A stretch of DNA of 64,000 nucleotides from Nonomuraea muscovyensis (GCF_014207745.1 NZ_JACHJB010000001.1:2294001-2358000), one strand, 5' to 3'. Counted from the stretch's first letter, positions 7,628-16,906 are shown. Notes: generated by a model not told the origin, from the sequence alone. Made by a program: numbers and translations.

Positions 7628-10318
7628 CTACGCCGGGAGTTCGCGCCGCAGCGCGCCGGCGTGCTGGAGGTAGTTGAGCGCCAGAACGGTGCGCCCGGCC
7701 GTACGGTGCAGCTCGCCCAGCATCTGGGTGGTGGACGCCTCGCCGCTGCGGTCGCCCAGCTCGCGGAAGACCACCAGCGACCGTTCGAGGCGAGCCGAGG
7801 CCCCGGCAAGCTGGCCGCGCGCCACCTGCAACCCGGCCAGGCTCTGCAGGGCGTAGGCGCCGCAGTGCCGGTCGCCGAGCGACTCGAAGATGTCCAGGGC
7901 GTGCCGGTGGAAGGACATGGCCTGGTGGAGCTGCCCCATCTGCAGGCAGACGCAGCCTTCGCGGTGCGCGTCGCCGAGCTCCTGGGCCAGCCGCATCGCC
8001 TGCCGGAGCGAGGCGTCGGCCTGGGCGTAGTCGCCGGCCTTGAGACAGACGCGGCCGATGGCCTGCCGGGTGAACGCCTCGCCCTGGGGGTCGCCCGCGG
8101 TCAGGAACATGGCGAGGGCGCGCCTGAAGTGGCCGAGCGACTGCGGGTGCCTGCCGCGGAACTGGCTGACCGCGCCGAGCCCGCAGATGGAGGTCGCCTC
8201 GGCCCGCAGGTCGCCGAGGTCGTGGAAGAGCTGCCGGGCCCGGGTGAAGCCCTCCGCCGCGTCGTCGTAGCGGTCCTGGTAGAGCGCCACCTGCGCGAGG
8301 CCCCGCAGCATGGCGGCCTCGCCGTACGTGTCGCCGGCGACGCGCGCGGCGTCCAGGGCGAGGGTGTGGGTGCGCTTCCAGGTGTCGAGCAGGCAGTGCA
8401 GGTCGAGGTACGGGACCATGGCGGCGGCCAGGCCCCACGCCGACTCGGCCAGGCCGGCCCCGGCCGCGACGCCGACGGCGCCGACCAGCGAGTCGTGCTC
8501 GGCCTCGAACCAGCCGAGCGGATCGGAGGTCAGGCGGTCCAGGGTCTGCCTGGGTAACTGCCAGCGCGGGGTGCGGGGCGCGGTGAGGCTGAAGACGGTG
8601 GTGGGTAACCGGCCCATGGCGTGCTCGGTGGTCGCGGTCCAGGCGGCCAGCACCCTGGCGAGCCCGGCGCGGTCGGGGCCGCGTTCGAGGGCGTGCCGGC
8701 GGACCAGGTCGGGCACCCGGTAGCGCGGCTGGCCGACGGGGTCGGTGCCGACCAGCTCCAGCAGGCTGACGTCCACCAGGAGGTCGGTGACGTCATCGGC
8801 CCGGTGACGGTCGAGCGCGGCGTCCACCACCCAGCCGGGCTGGGCGAGCGCGCCGAACTGGCCGAACGTGCCGAGTGTGCGGGCGGCCTCGTCGGTCAGG
8901 TGGCGGTAGCTGCGGTCGAGGCTGTCGCGTACCTCGGTGAGCTCGCTGAGCCGGTCGTCCTCCAGCCGCTGCCTCAGCACGGCGAGGGACCAGCCGGGCC
9001 GCCCGGCCAGCCGCGCGCCCGCGCTGCGGACGGCCAGCGGCAGCCTGCCGCACACCTCGACGATGGCCCGGGCGTCCTCCTGCTCGCGGGCCACCCGGTC
9101 GGCGCCGACGATCCTGGTGAACAGCCGCATCGCGTCGTCCTCGGTCAGCTCGCCCAGGTGGACGTGCATGGCGCCGGGGAGCTGGGTGATGCGGCGCCGG
9201 CTGGTCACCATGACGGCGCTGTCGTTGCCGGGTAACAAGGGGCGCACCTGCGCCGCGTCGAGCGCGTCGTCCAGCAGGACGAGCATGGGCCGCTCCGCCA
9301 GCAGCGACCTGAACAGCGCCGAGCGCTCGCGCAGCGTGGGCGGCGGGGTCTCGGTGCCGAGTGCCCTGAGCGCCTCGGCGAGGACGTCGGTCGGCTCCCG
9401 CCCGTCGAGGTCGAGGTAGAGCTGCCCGGCGGGGAACCGGTCGCGCAGGCCGTGCCCGGCGTGTACGGCCAGCGCCGACTTGCCCGCCCCGGGCGGGCCG
9501 GAGACGACCGCGATCTGGAACGGCTCGGCCAGCAGGGCGAGGTCGTCGTCCCGGCCGGTGAAGTCGGGCAGGTCGGGCGGAAGCTGCCGGGGCGCGGCGG
9601 GCGGCGCCTCGTCGGCGAGGATCGCCTCGTACGTCGCGCGCAGCTCCGCTCCCGGTTCCACGCCCAGCTCGTCGACGAGCTGCTTCCTGATCGTGGCGTA
9701 GGCCCGCAGCGCCTCGGCCTTCCGGCCCCCGCGGTGCAGAGCCAGCACGAGCCGCCCCCACAGGTCCTCGCGGTAGGGGTGCTCCGCCAGCAGGCCGCGC
9801 AGGTCGGTGACGGCGCCCGCGTGGTCGCCGCGGTCCATCCGGCGGCTGATCACCTCCTCGGCGGCCCGGAGGCGTACTTCGTGGAGGGGTTCGAGGCGGC
9901 GGTCCCAGACGGGGCTGCCGGGCAGGTCGGCCAGCGGGGAGCCGCGCCACAGCGCCAGCGCGTCGGCGTGGCGGCCCTGCCCGACCAGGTCCTCGAAGAC
10001 GTGCAGGTCGAGCGCCCCCTCGGGGACGTCGATCGCGTATCCGGTGCCGTCGCCCCGCAGCAGGCCGCCGGCGGGCTCGCCGCCGGCTCCCGTGAGGTCG
10101 GACCTGAGCGAGCTGACGTAGGTGCGCACGTTGGCCTGAGCCGAGCGGGGCGGGCGCTCCGGCCAGAGCACCTCGACGAGTTGGTCGGCGCCGACCACCC
10201 GGCCCGTGTCCAGCAGCAACGTGGCCAGCAACAGGCGGGGTTTCCTGCCGGAAATCCGGACGGGCTGGCCCGATGACCGGACTTCCAGCGGCCCGAGCAC
10301 ATGAAAAGTGACCGTCAT
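7628..10318 (-). CDS. SARP-family regulator with NB-ARC and TPR domains (AfsR-like)
   Basis: An 896-residue AfsR-type regulator. The N-terminal OmpR-like winged helix (FHVLGPLEV...KPRLLLATLLL) and bacterial transcription activation domain fill residues 1-250. An NB-ARC/AP-ATPase follows with the P-loop GPPGAGKSALAVHA near residue 310 and LVLLDDALDA as Walker B. The C-terminal third is tetratricopeptide repeats (many A-x2-Y/L...A units, for example EAAMLRGLAQVALYQDRYDDA). The family activates secondary-metabolite or differentiation genes in response to nucleotide- or phosphorylation-dependent signals. The ATG at 10318 follows AAAAGGAG. It is divergent from the SapA-domain hydrolase pair across 113 bases, so those genes are its simplest candidate targets (inference). 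Confidence 0.9.
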   Translation of the reverse strand: MTVTFHVLGPLEVRSSGQPVRISGRKPRLLLATLLLDTGRVVGADQLVEVLWPERPPRSAQANVRTYVSSLRSDLTGAGGEPAGGLLRGDGTGYAIDVPEGALDLHVFEDLVGQGRHADALALWRGSPLADLPGSPVWDRRLEPLHEVRLRAAEEVISRRMDRGDHAGAVTDLRGLLAEHPYREDLWGRLVLALHRGGRKAEALRAYATIRKQLVDELGVEPGAELRATYEAILADEAPPAAPRQLPPDLPDFTGRDDDLALLAEPFQIAVVSGPPGAGKSALAVHAGHGLRDRFPAGQLYLDLDGREPTDVLAEALRALGTETPPPTLRERSALFRSLLAERPMLVLLDDALDAAQVRPLLPGNDSAVMVTSRRRITQLPGAMHVHLGELTEDDAMRLFTRIVGADRVAREQEDARAIVEVCGRLPLAVRSAGARLAGRPGWSLAVLRQRLEDDRLSELTEVRDSLDRSYRHLTDEAARTLGTFGQFGALAQPGWVVDAALDRHRADDVTDLLVDVSLLELVGTDPVGQPRYRVPDLVRRHALERGPDRAGLARVLAAWTATTEHAMGRLPTTVFSLTAPRTPRWQLPRQTLDRLTSDPLGWFEAEHDSLVGAVGVAAGAGLAESAWGLAAAMVPYLDLHCLLDTWKRTHTLALDAARVAGDTYGEAAMLRGLAQVALYQDRYDDAAEGFTRARQLFHDLGDLRAEATSICGLGAVSQFRGRHPQSLGHFRRALAMFLTAGDPQGEAFTRQAIGRVCLKAGDYAQADASLRQAMRLAQELGDAHREGCVCLQMGQLHQAMSFHRHALDIFESLGDRHCGAYALQSLAGLQVARGQLAGASARLERSLVVFRELGDRSGEASTTQMLGELHRTAGRTVLALNYLQHAGALRRELPA

Positions 10319-10431
10319 GACCGCATCTGCTCCTTTTGGAGGCGTGAGAGCTCTTTGTATCGGGTCTGGACGTTTCTTGTGCGCCATATGCCGACCCTTG
10401 TCTCAGAGATCCCACGGGAAAGGATCACCAC

Positions 10432-11418
10432 ATGAAGCTCAATGGAGTGCTTGTAGCCGGTTGCGCAGTGTTATTCGGCCTGGCCACGGCTACGGCGGCG
10501 GCAGCGGACCCCGCGCCCGCCCCCACCCCGACCCCCACGGCCACCGCGACGGCGACGCCGACTCCGACCCCCACGGGTACGGAGTCACCCGCCCAACTCC
10601 TGGCTGCTCCGAACTTCCAGTTGCCGTTCCCCTGTGGACAGACCTGGAACGGCAACAACAGTGCCAGCAGCGCGCACAAGGCGTACGAACTCGACTTCAA
10701 CCGGGGCGCAACGGCCGGCGCCGACCTCGGTGACACGGTCGTCGCCGCAGCCGCGGGCACCGTCGGCATCTCCGCCCACCAGGGCAGTGTCAACGGCTTC
10801 GGCAACCTGGTGACGATCAACCACGGTGGCGGCTACGTCACCTACTACGCCCACCTGAACAGCCGCTCGGTCTCCGCGGGCCAGACGGTCTCGCAGGGCC
10901 AGAAGATCGGCACGGTCGGCAAGACCAGCAGGCCGGGCAACAACATCTCCCCGCACCTGCACTTCGAGGTCCGCAAGGGCAGCGGCTACCCCTCCAACAT
11001 CCAGCGCGCGGTCTTCGACGGCAAGACGTTCCCCTACCCCGCCGGGAACGTGACCTCGAAGAACAAGTGCTCCGGCGGTGGCACCCCCACCAACCCGCAC
11101 ACCCCCGAGAAGGTCTGCGGCTCCGGCTACAAGGTGGTCGACTCGCAGGCCCTCGGCAGCGACGGCCGCGTCTACCTGCTCTACAGCAGCGCCAGCGGCA
11201 ACAACTGCGTGGCCACGGTCAAGGCCAAGTCGCTCGGTGCGAACACCACCACCGCCGCCTTCCTCGAGGTGCAGGGCAGCGCCCGTAAGACGGACTCCGG
11301 CAGCTACGGCTACTACGCCGGGCCCGTCACCGCCAAGGCCCCCGGCAAGTGCGTGAAGTGGGGCGGCAAGGCCGGCGTCAGCACCTACACCAGCCCCTTC
11401 GAGCATTGCGGATCATGA
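10432..11418 (+). CDS. Secreted M23 metallopeptidase with C-terminal SapA-like domain
   Basis: A 328-residue exported protein. The signal peptide (residues 1-25, ending AAAA|D) is followed by a Pro/Thr/Ala linker. The M23 (lysostaphin/LytM-type) domain covers about residues 60-205, with YELDFNRG, HGGGYVTYYAHLN and the zinc-binding HLH of SPHLHFEV. Residues 225-328 match spore-associated protein A (SapA): VCGSGYKVVDSQAL, VYLLYSSASGNNCVA, DSGSYGYYAGPVTA and KCVKWGGK, with four conserved cysteines. M23 enzymes cut peptidoglycan cross-bridges; SapA is known as a spore-surface protein of Streptomyces, so the domain may direct the enzyme to spore or aerial-hypha wall. The ATG follows GAAAGGA. It overlaps the next gene by four bases (ATGA). 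Confidence 0.88.
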   Translation: MKLNGVLVAGCAVLFGLATATAAAADPAPAPTPTPTATATATPTPTPTGTESPAQLLAAPNFQLPFPCGQTWNGNNSASSAHKAYELDFNRGATAGADLGDTVVAAAAGTVGISAHQGSVNGFGNLVTINHGGGYVTYYAHLNSRSVSAGQTVSQGQKIGTVGKTSRPGNNISPHLHFEVRKGSGYPSNIQRAVFDGKTFPYPAGNVTSKNKCSGGGTPTNPHTPEKVCGSGYKVVDSQALGSDGRVYLLYSSASGNNCVATVKAKSLGANTTTAAFLEVQGSARKTDSGSYGYYAGPVTAKAPGKCVKWGGKAGVSTYTSPFEHCGS

Positions 11419-12845
11419 AACTCAGAACTCTCGCCCTCGCCGGACTGATCGCCGTGTCCGGCCAGCAGGTGGCCTACGCCGCCACCGCCTCCCCTTCCTC
11501 CACGTCCACCGCGGCACCCCTGGCCGAGGCCTTCACCAAGGCCGCCGCCGGCTCTGAAGTGCCGCTCGACCTGCTCGTCGCCCTGGGCTACGCCGAGACC
11601 CGTCTCGACGGCCACAGCGGCGAGCCCAGCGCCAGCGGCGGCTACGGCGTCATGCACCTGGTGAGCAACCCCAGGACGAAGACGCTCGAAGAGGCCGCCA
11701 AGCTCACCTCGCAGCCGGTCGCCGAGCTGAAGTCCGACGACGCGGCCAACGTGCTCGGCGGCGCCGCGGTGCTGCGTGCCCGGGCCGACGCGCTCGGGCT
11801 GGACGCCGCCGCCCGCAAGGACCCGGCCAAGTGGTACGGCGCCGTCGCCGCGTACGCCAACGCCGCGGACGAGAGCACCGCCAAGCTCTACGCCGACGCC
11901 GTGTACGAGGTCCTCGCCGCCGGCGTCGAGACGGCCGGTGTGCGGACCGCCCCGCGCGCCGTGCAGCCGGAGCTCGGCACCTACGCCGACGCCGAGCCGC
12001 GCACGCTCGCGGCGGCGACCGACTACCCGGGCGCGCTCTGGAAGGCGGCGCACAGCAGCAACTACGCCGTGTCCAACCGCCCGACCAGCGACAAGATCGA
12101 CCGGATCGTCATCCACGTGACGCAGGGCTCCTACGCCGGCTCGATCTCGTGGTTCCAGACCGGCCCCCGGCCGAACCCCACCTCCGCGCACTACGTGATC
12201 CGCTCCTCCGACGGCCAGATCACGCAGATGGTGCGCGAGAAGAACCGCGCCTTCCACGCGGGCAACTGGAACCGGCGCTCGGTCGGCATCGAGCACGAGG
12301 GCTACGTGGACAACGCCTCGTGGTTCACCGACCAGATGTACCGCGCCTCGGCCGCGCTGACGCGCAACATCGCCGACAGGTACGGCATCCCGAAGGACCG
12401 CACCCACATCGTGGGCCACAACGGGGTGCCCGGCGCGGACCACACCGACCCGGGTCCGCACTGGAACTGGACCAAGTACATGAGCTACGTGACCGGTGGC
12501 TCGGGCGGTGGCGGCGGCACCAACCCGCACACCCCCGAGAAGGTCTGCGGCTCCGGCTACAAGGTCGTCGACTCGCAGGCCCTGGGCACCGCCGGCACGG
12601 CGTACCTGCTGTACAACACCGCCACCGGCTACAACTGCGTGGCCACGCTGAAGAAGATCTCGCTCGGCAAGCCCAGCGCGGTCAGCGCCTTCCTGGAGCC
12701 GCAGGGGTCGAGCCGGAAGAGCGACTCGGGCAGCTTCGCCTACTACGCGGGACCGGTCACCGCCAAGGCGCCCGGCAAGTGCGTGAAGTGGGGCGGCTCG
12801 GTCGGCTCCGCCACGTACACGAGCCCGTTCGAACACTGCGGCTGA
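11415..12845 (+). CDS. Secreted N-acetylmuramoyl-L-alanine amidase with lytic-transglycosylase-like N-domain and SapA-like C-domain
   Basis: A 476-residue exported hydrolase, translationally coupled to the M23 gene. After the signal peptide (to about residue 22), residues 35-170 resemble a lysozyme/transglycosylase-like module (LLVALGYAETRLDGHSG...GGYGVMHL). Residues 215-360 are an Amidase_2/PGRP domain: RIVIHVTQGSYAGSISWFQ, HYVIRSSDGQITQMV, RSVGIEHEGY, and HTDPGPHWNW with the conserved zinc histidines. Residues 375-476 are a SapA-like domain almost identical to that of the upstream gene (CGSGYKVVDSQALG, DSGSFAYYAGPVTAKAPGKC). The pair therefore offers cross-bridge and stem-peptide cleavage with the same targeting module. 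A strong hairpin follows the stop. Confidence 0.88.
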   Translation: MKLRTLALAGLIAVSGQQVAYAATASPSSTSTAAPLAEAFTKAAAGSEVPLDLLVALGYAETRLDGHSGEPSASGGYGVMHLVSNPRTKTLEEAAKLTSQPVAELKSDDAANVLGGAAVLRARADALGLDAAARKDPAKWYGAVAAYANAADESTAKLYADAVYEVLAAGVETAGVRTAPRAVQPELGTYADAEPRTLAAATDYPGALWKAAHSSNYAVSNRPTSDKIDRIVIHVTQGSYAGSISWFQTGPRPNPTSAHYVIRSSDGQITQMVREKNRAFHAGNWNRRSVGIEHEGYVDNASWFTDQMYRASAALTRNIADRYGIPKDRTHIVGHNGVPGADHTDPGPHWNWTKYMSYVTGGSGGGGGTNPHTPEKVCGSGYKVVDSQALGTAGTAYLLYNTATGYNCVATLKKISLGKPSAVSAFLEPQGSSRKSDSGSFAYYAGPVTAKAPGKCVKWGGSVGSATYTSPFEHCG

Positions 12846-12862
12846 TCATCTGATCCGGCCCG

Positions 12863-12909
12863 GACGGCCTTGGCGCACCCGCTGACACCCGCGGCGCGCC
12901 AAGGCCGTC
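12863..12909 (+). terminator. Probable terminator of the SapA-domain hydrolase operon
   Basis: Perfect 14-base arms GACGGCCTTGGCGC (12863-12876) and GCGCCAAGGCCGTC (12896-12909) around a 19-base loop, 18 bases after the amidase stop. There is no T-run, as is usual in actinobacteria. Confidence 0.65.
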
Positions 12910-12968
12910 TCCGTGTGCGCTTCCCCGTGCGCGCTTCCCCGTGTGCGGAGTCCGGCACACTGGAGCGG

Positions 12969-14012
12969 GTGAGCAAGCCGAACCTGGCGCGCAGGGTCGC
13001 CGACGCGGCCGAGATCGCGCTGGCCAACCGGAAGTACGTGACGTTCATCGACGTGGTGACCGGGCTGCGGTGGCTGCACTCGCGCCATGTCGACACCTGG
13101 CGGCAGGGCCGGGCCGCGACCCTGGCCGAGCTGGCGGCGGTAGACGACGAGCGCCTGGTCCAGGCGGCCGGTCTGCTGCGTGACTGGGCCGAGGCCAAGG
13201 GGCTGCGGCCGGTCGAGACCCCGTACGTGTCGGGCAGCCGCGACCGGCGCGAGCTGCGCTTCACCACCGCGCACCCGCAGGAGGCGTTCCGCACGCACTG
13301 GCTCTCCCCCGCGCTGAGCGAGGCGCGGGCGCGGCAGCTCACCGAACGCCAGAGCAAGGCGCCCGACCTGGTGGTCGTGGCCCCGCTGGCGCCGTGGACG
13401 TGCGCGTCCTGCGCCGACACCGGCCCCTACCTGATCATGGAAGACGATCGCCCGCACTGCCTGACCTGCGCCGACATGGACCATCTGGTGTTCCTGCCGT
13501 CGGGCGACGCGGCTCTCAGCCGGCGGGCCAAGCAGGAGAGCGGCCTCGCGGCCGTGGTCGTCCGCTTCAACCGGCGTCGCAAGGTCTACCAGCGCCAGGG
13601 ACTGCTGGTGGAGGAACGCGCGCTGGAGGCGGCCGAGGAGCGCTGCCTGGCCGACGAGGAGGCGCGGCTGCGCCGCCGCGAGCGGGACCGCGACCGCCGG
13701 GCGGACCAGGACGTGGAGTTCCAGGAGCGGATGGCGGCCGAGATCGCCCGGCTCTTCCCCCGCTGCCCGGCCGAGCGGGCCCGGGAGATCGCCGTCCACG
13801 CCGGGCTGCGCGGCAGCGGCCGGGTGGGCCGCACCGCGGCGGGCCGGGCGCTCGACGCGAACGCGATCACCCTGGCCGTGGTCGCCTCGATCCGCCACCT
13901 GGACACCGACTACGACCGGCTGCTGATGGCCGGGGTGCCCCGAATGGAGGCCCGCGACCGCATCAGGGAGACGATCGACGGCAAGCTGGCCGAGTTCCGA
14001 GGAGAGGCATGA
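12969..14012 (+). CDS. DUF2293-domain protein
   Basis: A 347-residue cytoplasmic protein. The C-terminal 85 residues match DUF2293 as I know it (ARLFPRCPAERAREIAVHAGLRGSGRVGRTAAGRAL, then IRHLDTDYDRLLM). A central part has two CxxC pairs (CASCADTGPYLI...HCLTCADMDH), which suggest a zinc-binding knuckle, and a long Arg/Glu helix (residues 215-265) separates the two. Function is unknown. The GTG at 12969 is favoured because the family begins near SKPNLARRVADAAEIALANRK; the GGAG upstream is very close, so start assignment is moderate. It overlaps the next gene by four bases. Confidence 0.75.
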   Translation: MSKPNLARRVADAAEIALANRKYVTFIDVVTGLRWLHSRHVDTWRQGRAATLAELAAVDDERLVQAAGLLRDWAEAKGLRPVETPYVSGSRDRRELRFTTAHPQEAFRTHWLSPALSEARARQLTERQSKAPDLVVVAPLAPWTCASCADTGPYLIMEDDRPHCLTCADMDHLVFLPSGDAALSRRAKQESGLAAVVVRFNRRRKVYQRQGLLVEERALEAAEERCLADEEARLRRRERDRDRRADQDVEFQERMAAEIARLFPRCPAERAREIAVHAGLRGSGRVGRTAAGRALDANAITLAVVASIRHLDTDYDRLLMAGVPRMEARDRIRETIDGKLAEFRGEA

Positions 14013-14383
14013 CCGACTGGCACGAGGTGCGGGAGAGGCTGCGGGAGTTCGCGCTGGGCCTGCCGGAGACCCACGAGGACCATCCGTGGGGCGACACCGT
14101 CATCAAGGTGAACAAGAAGGTGTTCCTCTTCCTCGGCGTGGACGAGCCGACCGAGAAGTGGGACCCGTCGTTCGGCGTGAAGCTGCTGTCGGAGGCCCAC
14201 GGCCACGCGCTGACCGTCGAGGGAGCGGCGCCCACCGGCTACGGCCTGGGCCGGGCCGGATGGGTCACCGTGCCGCTGCTCGCCGAGCTGCCGCCGGTCG
14301 AGGTGCTGCTCGACTGGGTTGAGGAGAGCTACCGGGTGATCGCCCCCAAGCGGGCGGTCAAGCTGCTCGACGAGAGGGACTAG
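14009..14383 (+). CDS. MmcQ/YjbR-family DNA-binding-like protein
   Basis: A 124-residue protein of the MmcQ/YjbR (double-wing) fold. Seen: the start WHEVRERLREFALGLPETHEDHPWGDTVIKVNKKVF, and the end DWVEESYRVIAPKRAVKLL, both typical. The biochemical role of the family is unsettled. The ATG overlaps the stop of the DUF2293 gene (ATGA) and follows GGAGAGGC. Its TAG stop lies in a CTAG palindrome that also supplies the stop of the convergent serine hydrolase. Confidence 0.85.
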   Translation: MTDWHEVRERLREFALGLPETHEDHPWGDTVIKVNKKVFLFLGVDEPTEKWDPSFGVKLLSEAHGHALTVEGAAPTGYGLGRAGWVTVPLLAELPPVEVLLDWVEESYRVIAPKRAVKLLDERD

Positions 14384-15585
14384 CCTCGGTCGGCGAACGC
14401 GGCCAGCACCACGCCGAGCGTGCGCTTGTTCGACCCCTGGGCCTTGGCGTCGGTGGAGTTGACCGTGTAGACGAGGGTGCGGCTCAGGTCGCGGGTGGCG
14501 CCGACGCCCGCGGCGAAGCCGTACCTGGCGCCCGTCTTGCCGTAGCCGACCACGCCGCCGGGCAGCGTCAGCCGCGTCATGCCGGAGGTGTGGCTCGCGG
14601 GCCCGCCGCTGCCGTACGTCCTGACGGGCGGCACGGTGAACATGACCTCCAACTGGGCCGGGGGCACGACCCTGCCGGAGAACAGGGCCTTGACGAACCT
14701 CTCCAGGTCGGCGGTGGTCGAGACGAGGTCGCCGGAGGCCCATGTGGAGGTGGAGCTCATCTCGGTCATGTCGACCACGTGGGCGTCGCCGTACCGGAAG
14801 GCGTTCCGGAAGCCCTCGGGGACGACCTGGTAGCCGTGGGTGTGCCGGCCGCGGATGCGGACCGAGTCGCCCGCCAGGTAGCTGTCGCGCATGCCGACGG
14901 GGCGCAGGATCCTGGTGGTCACCTCGTGCTCGTACGTCCGCCCGGTGATCTTCTCGATCAGCAGGCCGGCGACGAAGGTGTTGATGTTCACGTAGTGCTG
15001 CTCGGTGCCGGGGGTGAACTCGATCGGGTTGCGCACGGCCAGGGCGACGTACTGGCGCGGCGTCCACTTCTGGAACCGGGTGGCGTAGACCCGCTCCAGG
15101 TCGGCGGGCAGGTCGGGCGACGGCAGGCCGCTGGTGTGGTTGAGCAGCCGGCCCACGGCGATGTCCGGGTAGCTCTCGGGCAGCAGACCCGGCAGCCGGC
15201 TCTGGACGGTGTCGTCGAGCGAGAGTTCGCCCTCGGCGACGAGCTGGAGCACGACCGCCGTGGTGAACATCTTGGTGACGCTGCCCGCCCGGAACCTGAC
15301 CCCCTCCCGGGCCGGGCGCTCGGTGCGCAGGTCGGTCACGCCGGCGACGCCGTGCCAGGAGCCGCGCGAGCCGCCCACGCGCACCTCCGCCGCGGTGGCG
15401 TCGGCGGCGGGCAGGTCCCCGATGCTCCGCTTCAGCGCCGCCTTGTCGATCGGCGGCACGTCGATCGGCGGGACGTCGGCCGCCACGGCGTGCGCCGGCG
15501 TCACGGCGAGGGCGGGGCCGGTCATCGCTGTGCCGGCGAGGGCGGCGAGTGCGAGGGCGGCGGCGGCGGTGCGAGCGCGCTTCAT
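14380..15585 (-). CDS. Secreted serine hydrolase, class C beta-lactamase/D-alanyl-D-alanine carboxypeptidase family
   Basis: A 401-residue exported penicillin-binding-fold enzyme. The signal peptide ends near residue 35 (AVTPAHA). The catalytic serine lies in SVTKM (S-x-x-K), the YxN motif is YVN in HYVNINTF, and the third motif appears as HTSGM near the C-terminus. These proteins act as D-Ala-D-Ala carboxypeptidases, esterases or peptidases (for example Streptomyces R61); the exact substrate cannot be told. PPIDVPPID is a short duplication after the signal. The ATG at 15585 is chosen for the signal peptide and a GGAG ten bases upstream. Confidence 0.83.
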   Translation of the reverse strand: MKRARTAAAALALAALAGTAMTGPALAVTPAHAVAADVPPIDVPPIDKAALKRSIGDLPAADATAAEVRVGGSRGSWHGVAGVTDLRTERPAREGVRFRAGSVTKMFTTAVVLQLVAEGELSLDDTVQSRLPGLLPESYPDIAVGRLLNHTSGLPSPDLPADLERVYATRFQKWTPRQYVALAVRNPIEFTPGTEQHYVNINTFVAGLLIEKITGRTYEHEVTTRILRPVGMRDSYLAGDSVRIRGRHTHGYQVVPEGFRNAFRYGDAHVVDMTEMSSTSTWASGDLVSTTADLERFVKALFSGRVVPPAQLEVMFTVPPVRTYGSGGPASHTSGMTRLTLPGGVVGYGKTGARYGFAAGVGATRDLSRTLVYTVNSTDAKAQGSNKRTLGVVLAAFADRG

Positions 15586-15709
15586 GGTGGCGTATCTCCA
15601 GGTAAGGGGTGGTTTCGGGGTGGTGCCCATCCTGTCGAGCACGCGCTCCCACCGGATCGCCGACGCAGGCGATCTTCCACCTCACTCTCGCGAGGGAGGT
15701 CTCCCCCGC

Positions 15710-16906
15710 TCAGGTGACCGGCAGCCGCCGCGCGTACCGCTCGTCCCGCCACAGCTCCTTGTCCAGCACCTCGGCCAGCGTCGCCGCGGCGTCGTGGACG
15801 TCCACGTAGCGCGTGTAGAGCGGCGCGAAACCGAAGCGGAGGATGTCCGGCGCCCGGAAGTCGCCGTGCACGCCGCGCTCGATCAGCGCCCGCATCACCG
15901 GGTAGCCGTCGGGGTGGCGCAGGCTCACCTGGCTGCCGCGCCGCTCCGGCTCGCGCGGCGAGGCGACCTCCAGCCGGTCGCCCACCAGGTCGAGGAAGAG
16001 CGAGGTCAGCGCCATGCTCTTGGCCCGCACCCGGGCCATCGGCACCCGCTCCCAGATGTCCAGCGCGGCGTCCAGCGCCGCGAACGACAGCACGTGCGGG
16101 GTGCCCACCGCGAACCGCCTGATCCCCTCGGCCGGCCGGTAGTCCGGCTCGAACGCGAACGGCTCGGCGTGCCCGTTCCAGCCGGACAGCGCGTTCTCGG
16201 CGTCGGCCAGGTGGCGCGGGTTGACGTACAGGAAGGCCGGCGCGCCCGGTCCGGCGTTCAGGTACTTGTACGTGCAGCCGACAGCGAAGTCGGCCCCGGA
16301 GACGTCCACCTCCATCGCGCCCACGCTGTGGCACAGGTCCCAGACGATCAGCGCGCCCGCCGCGTGCACCCGCGCCGTGACCTCGGGCACGTCCTGCCGC
16401 GCGCCGGTGCGGTAGTCGACCTCCGACAGCAGCACCACGGCCGCGTCGTCGAAACGGCCCTCGGCCAGGTCGCGGACCTCGTAGCCGCCCAGCGTCCTGG
16501 CCAGTCCCTGCACGATGTAGTGGTCGGTGGGGAAGTTCGCCGCGTCGGAGACGATCACGCGGCGGTCCGGGCGCAGCCGCAGGGCCGCCGAGACCGCCTG
16601 GTGGATCGCGACAGAGGTGGTGTTGCCCACCACGACCTGTCCGGGGCCGGCGCCGATGAGCGGGGCCAGCCGGTCGCCGAGGGTCAGCGGCTGGGTGTAC
16701 CAGCCGGCGTGGTTCCAGCCGCCGACGAGTTCGCGTCCCCACTCGTCCTCGACCGCCTGCCGCACCCGCTCCGCGGTCCGGCGGGGCAGCGCGCCGAGCG
16801 AGTTGCCCACGAGGTAGACGATCCCCTCGGGCAGCACGAACTCGTCCCTGAACTCCCGCAGCGGGTCCGCCGCGTCCAGCGCCAGGCAGTGCTCTCGATC
16901 CGGCAT
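15710..16906 (-). CDS. kynU: Kynureninase
   Basis: A 398-residue PLP enzyme that cleaves L-kynurenine (or 3-hydroxykynurenine) to anthranilate (or 3-hydroxyanthranilate) and alanine in tryptophan breakdown. Full family length. Seen: YLVGNSLGALP near the N-terminus, the aromatic GGWNHAGWY, VSDAANFPTDHY, WDLCHSVGAMEVD, the PLP lysine Lys214 in GCTYKYLNAGPGAPAF, and RFGFAPLYTRYVDV near the end. AAGGAG precedes the ATG. It lies 51 bases after the hydratase gene on the same strand. Kynurenine formamidase and tryptophan dioxygenase are not in the window. Confidence 0.93.
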   Translation of the reverse strand: MPDREHCLALDAADPLREFRDEFVLPEGIVYLVGNSLGALPRRTAERVRQAVEDEWGRELVGGWNHAGWYTQPLTLGDRLAPLIGAGPGQVVVGNTTSVAIHQAVSAALRLRPDRRVIVSDAANFPTDHYIVQGLARTLGGYEVRDLAEGRFDDAAVVLLSEVDYRTGARQDVPEVTARVHAAGALIVWDLCHSVGAMEVDVSGADFAVGCTYKYLNAGPGAPAFLYVNPRHLADAENALSGWNGHAEPFAFEPDYRPAEGIRRFAVGTPHVLSFAALDAALDIWERVPMARVRAKSMALTSLFLDLVGDRLEVASPREPERRGSQVSLRHPDGYPVMRALIERGVHGDFRAPDILRFGFAPLYTRYVDVHDAAATLAEVLDKELWRDERYARRLPVT

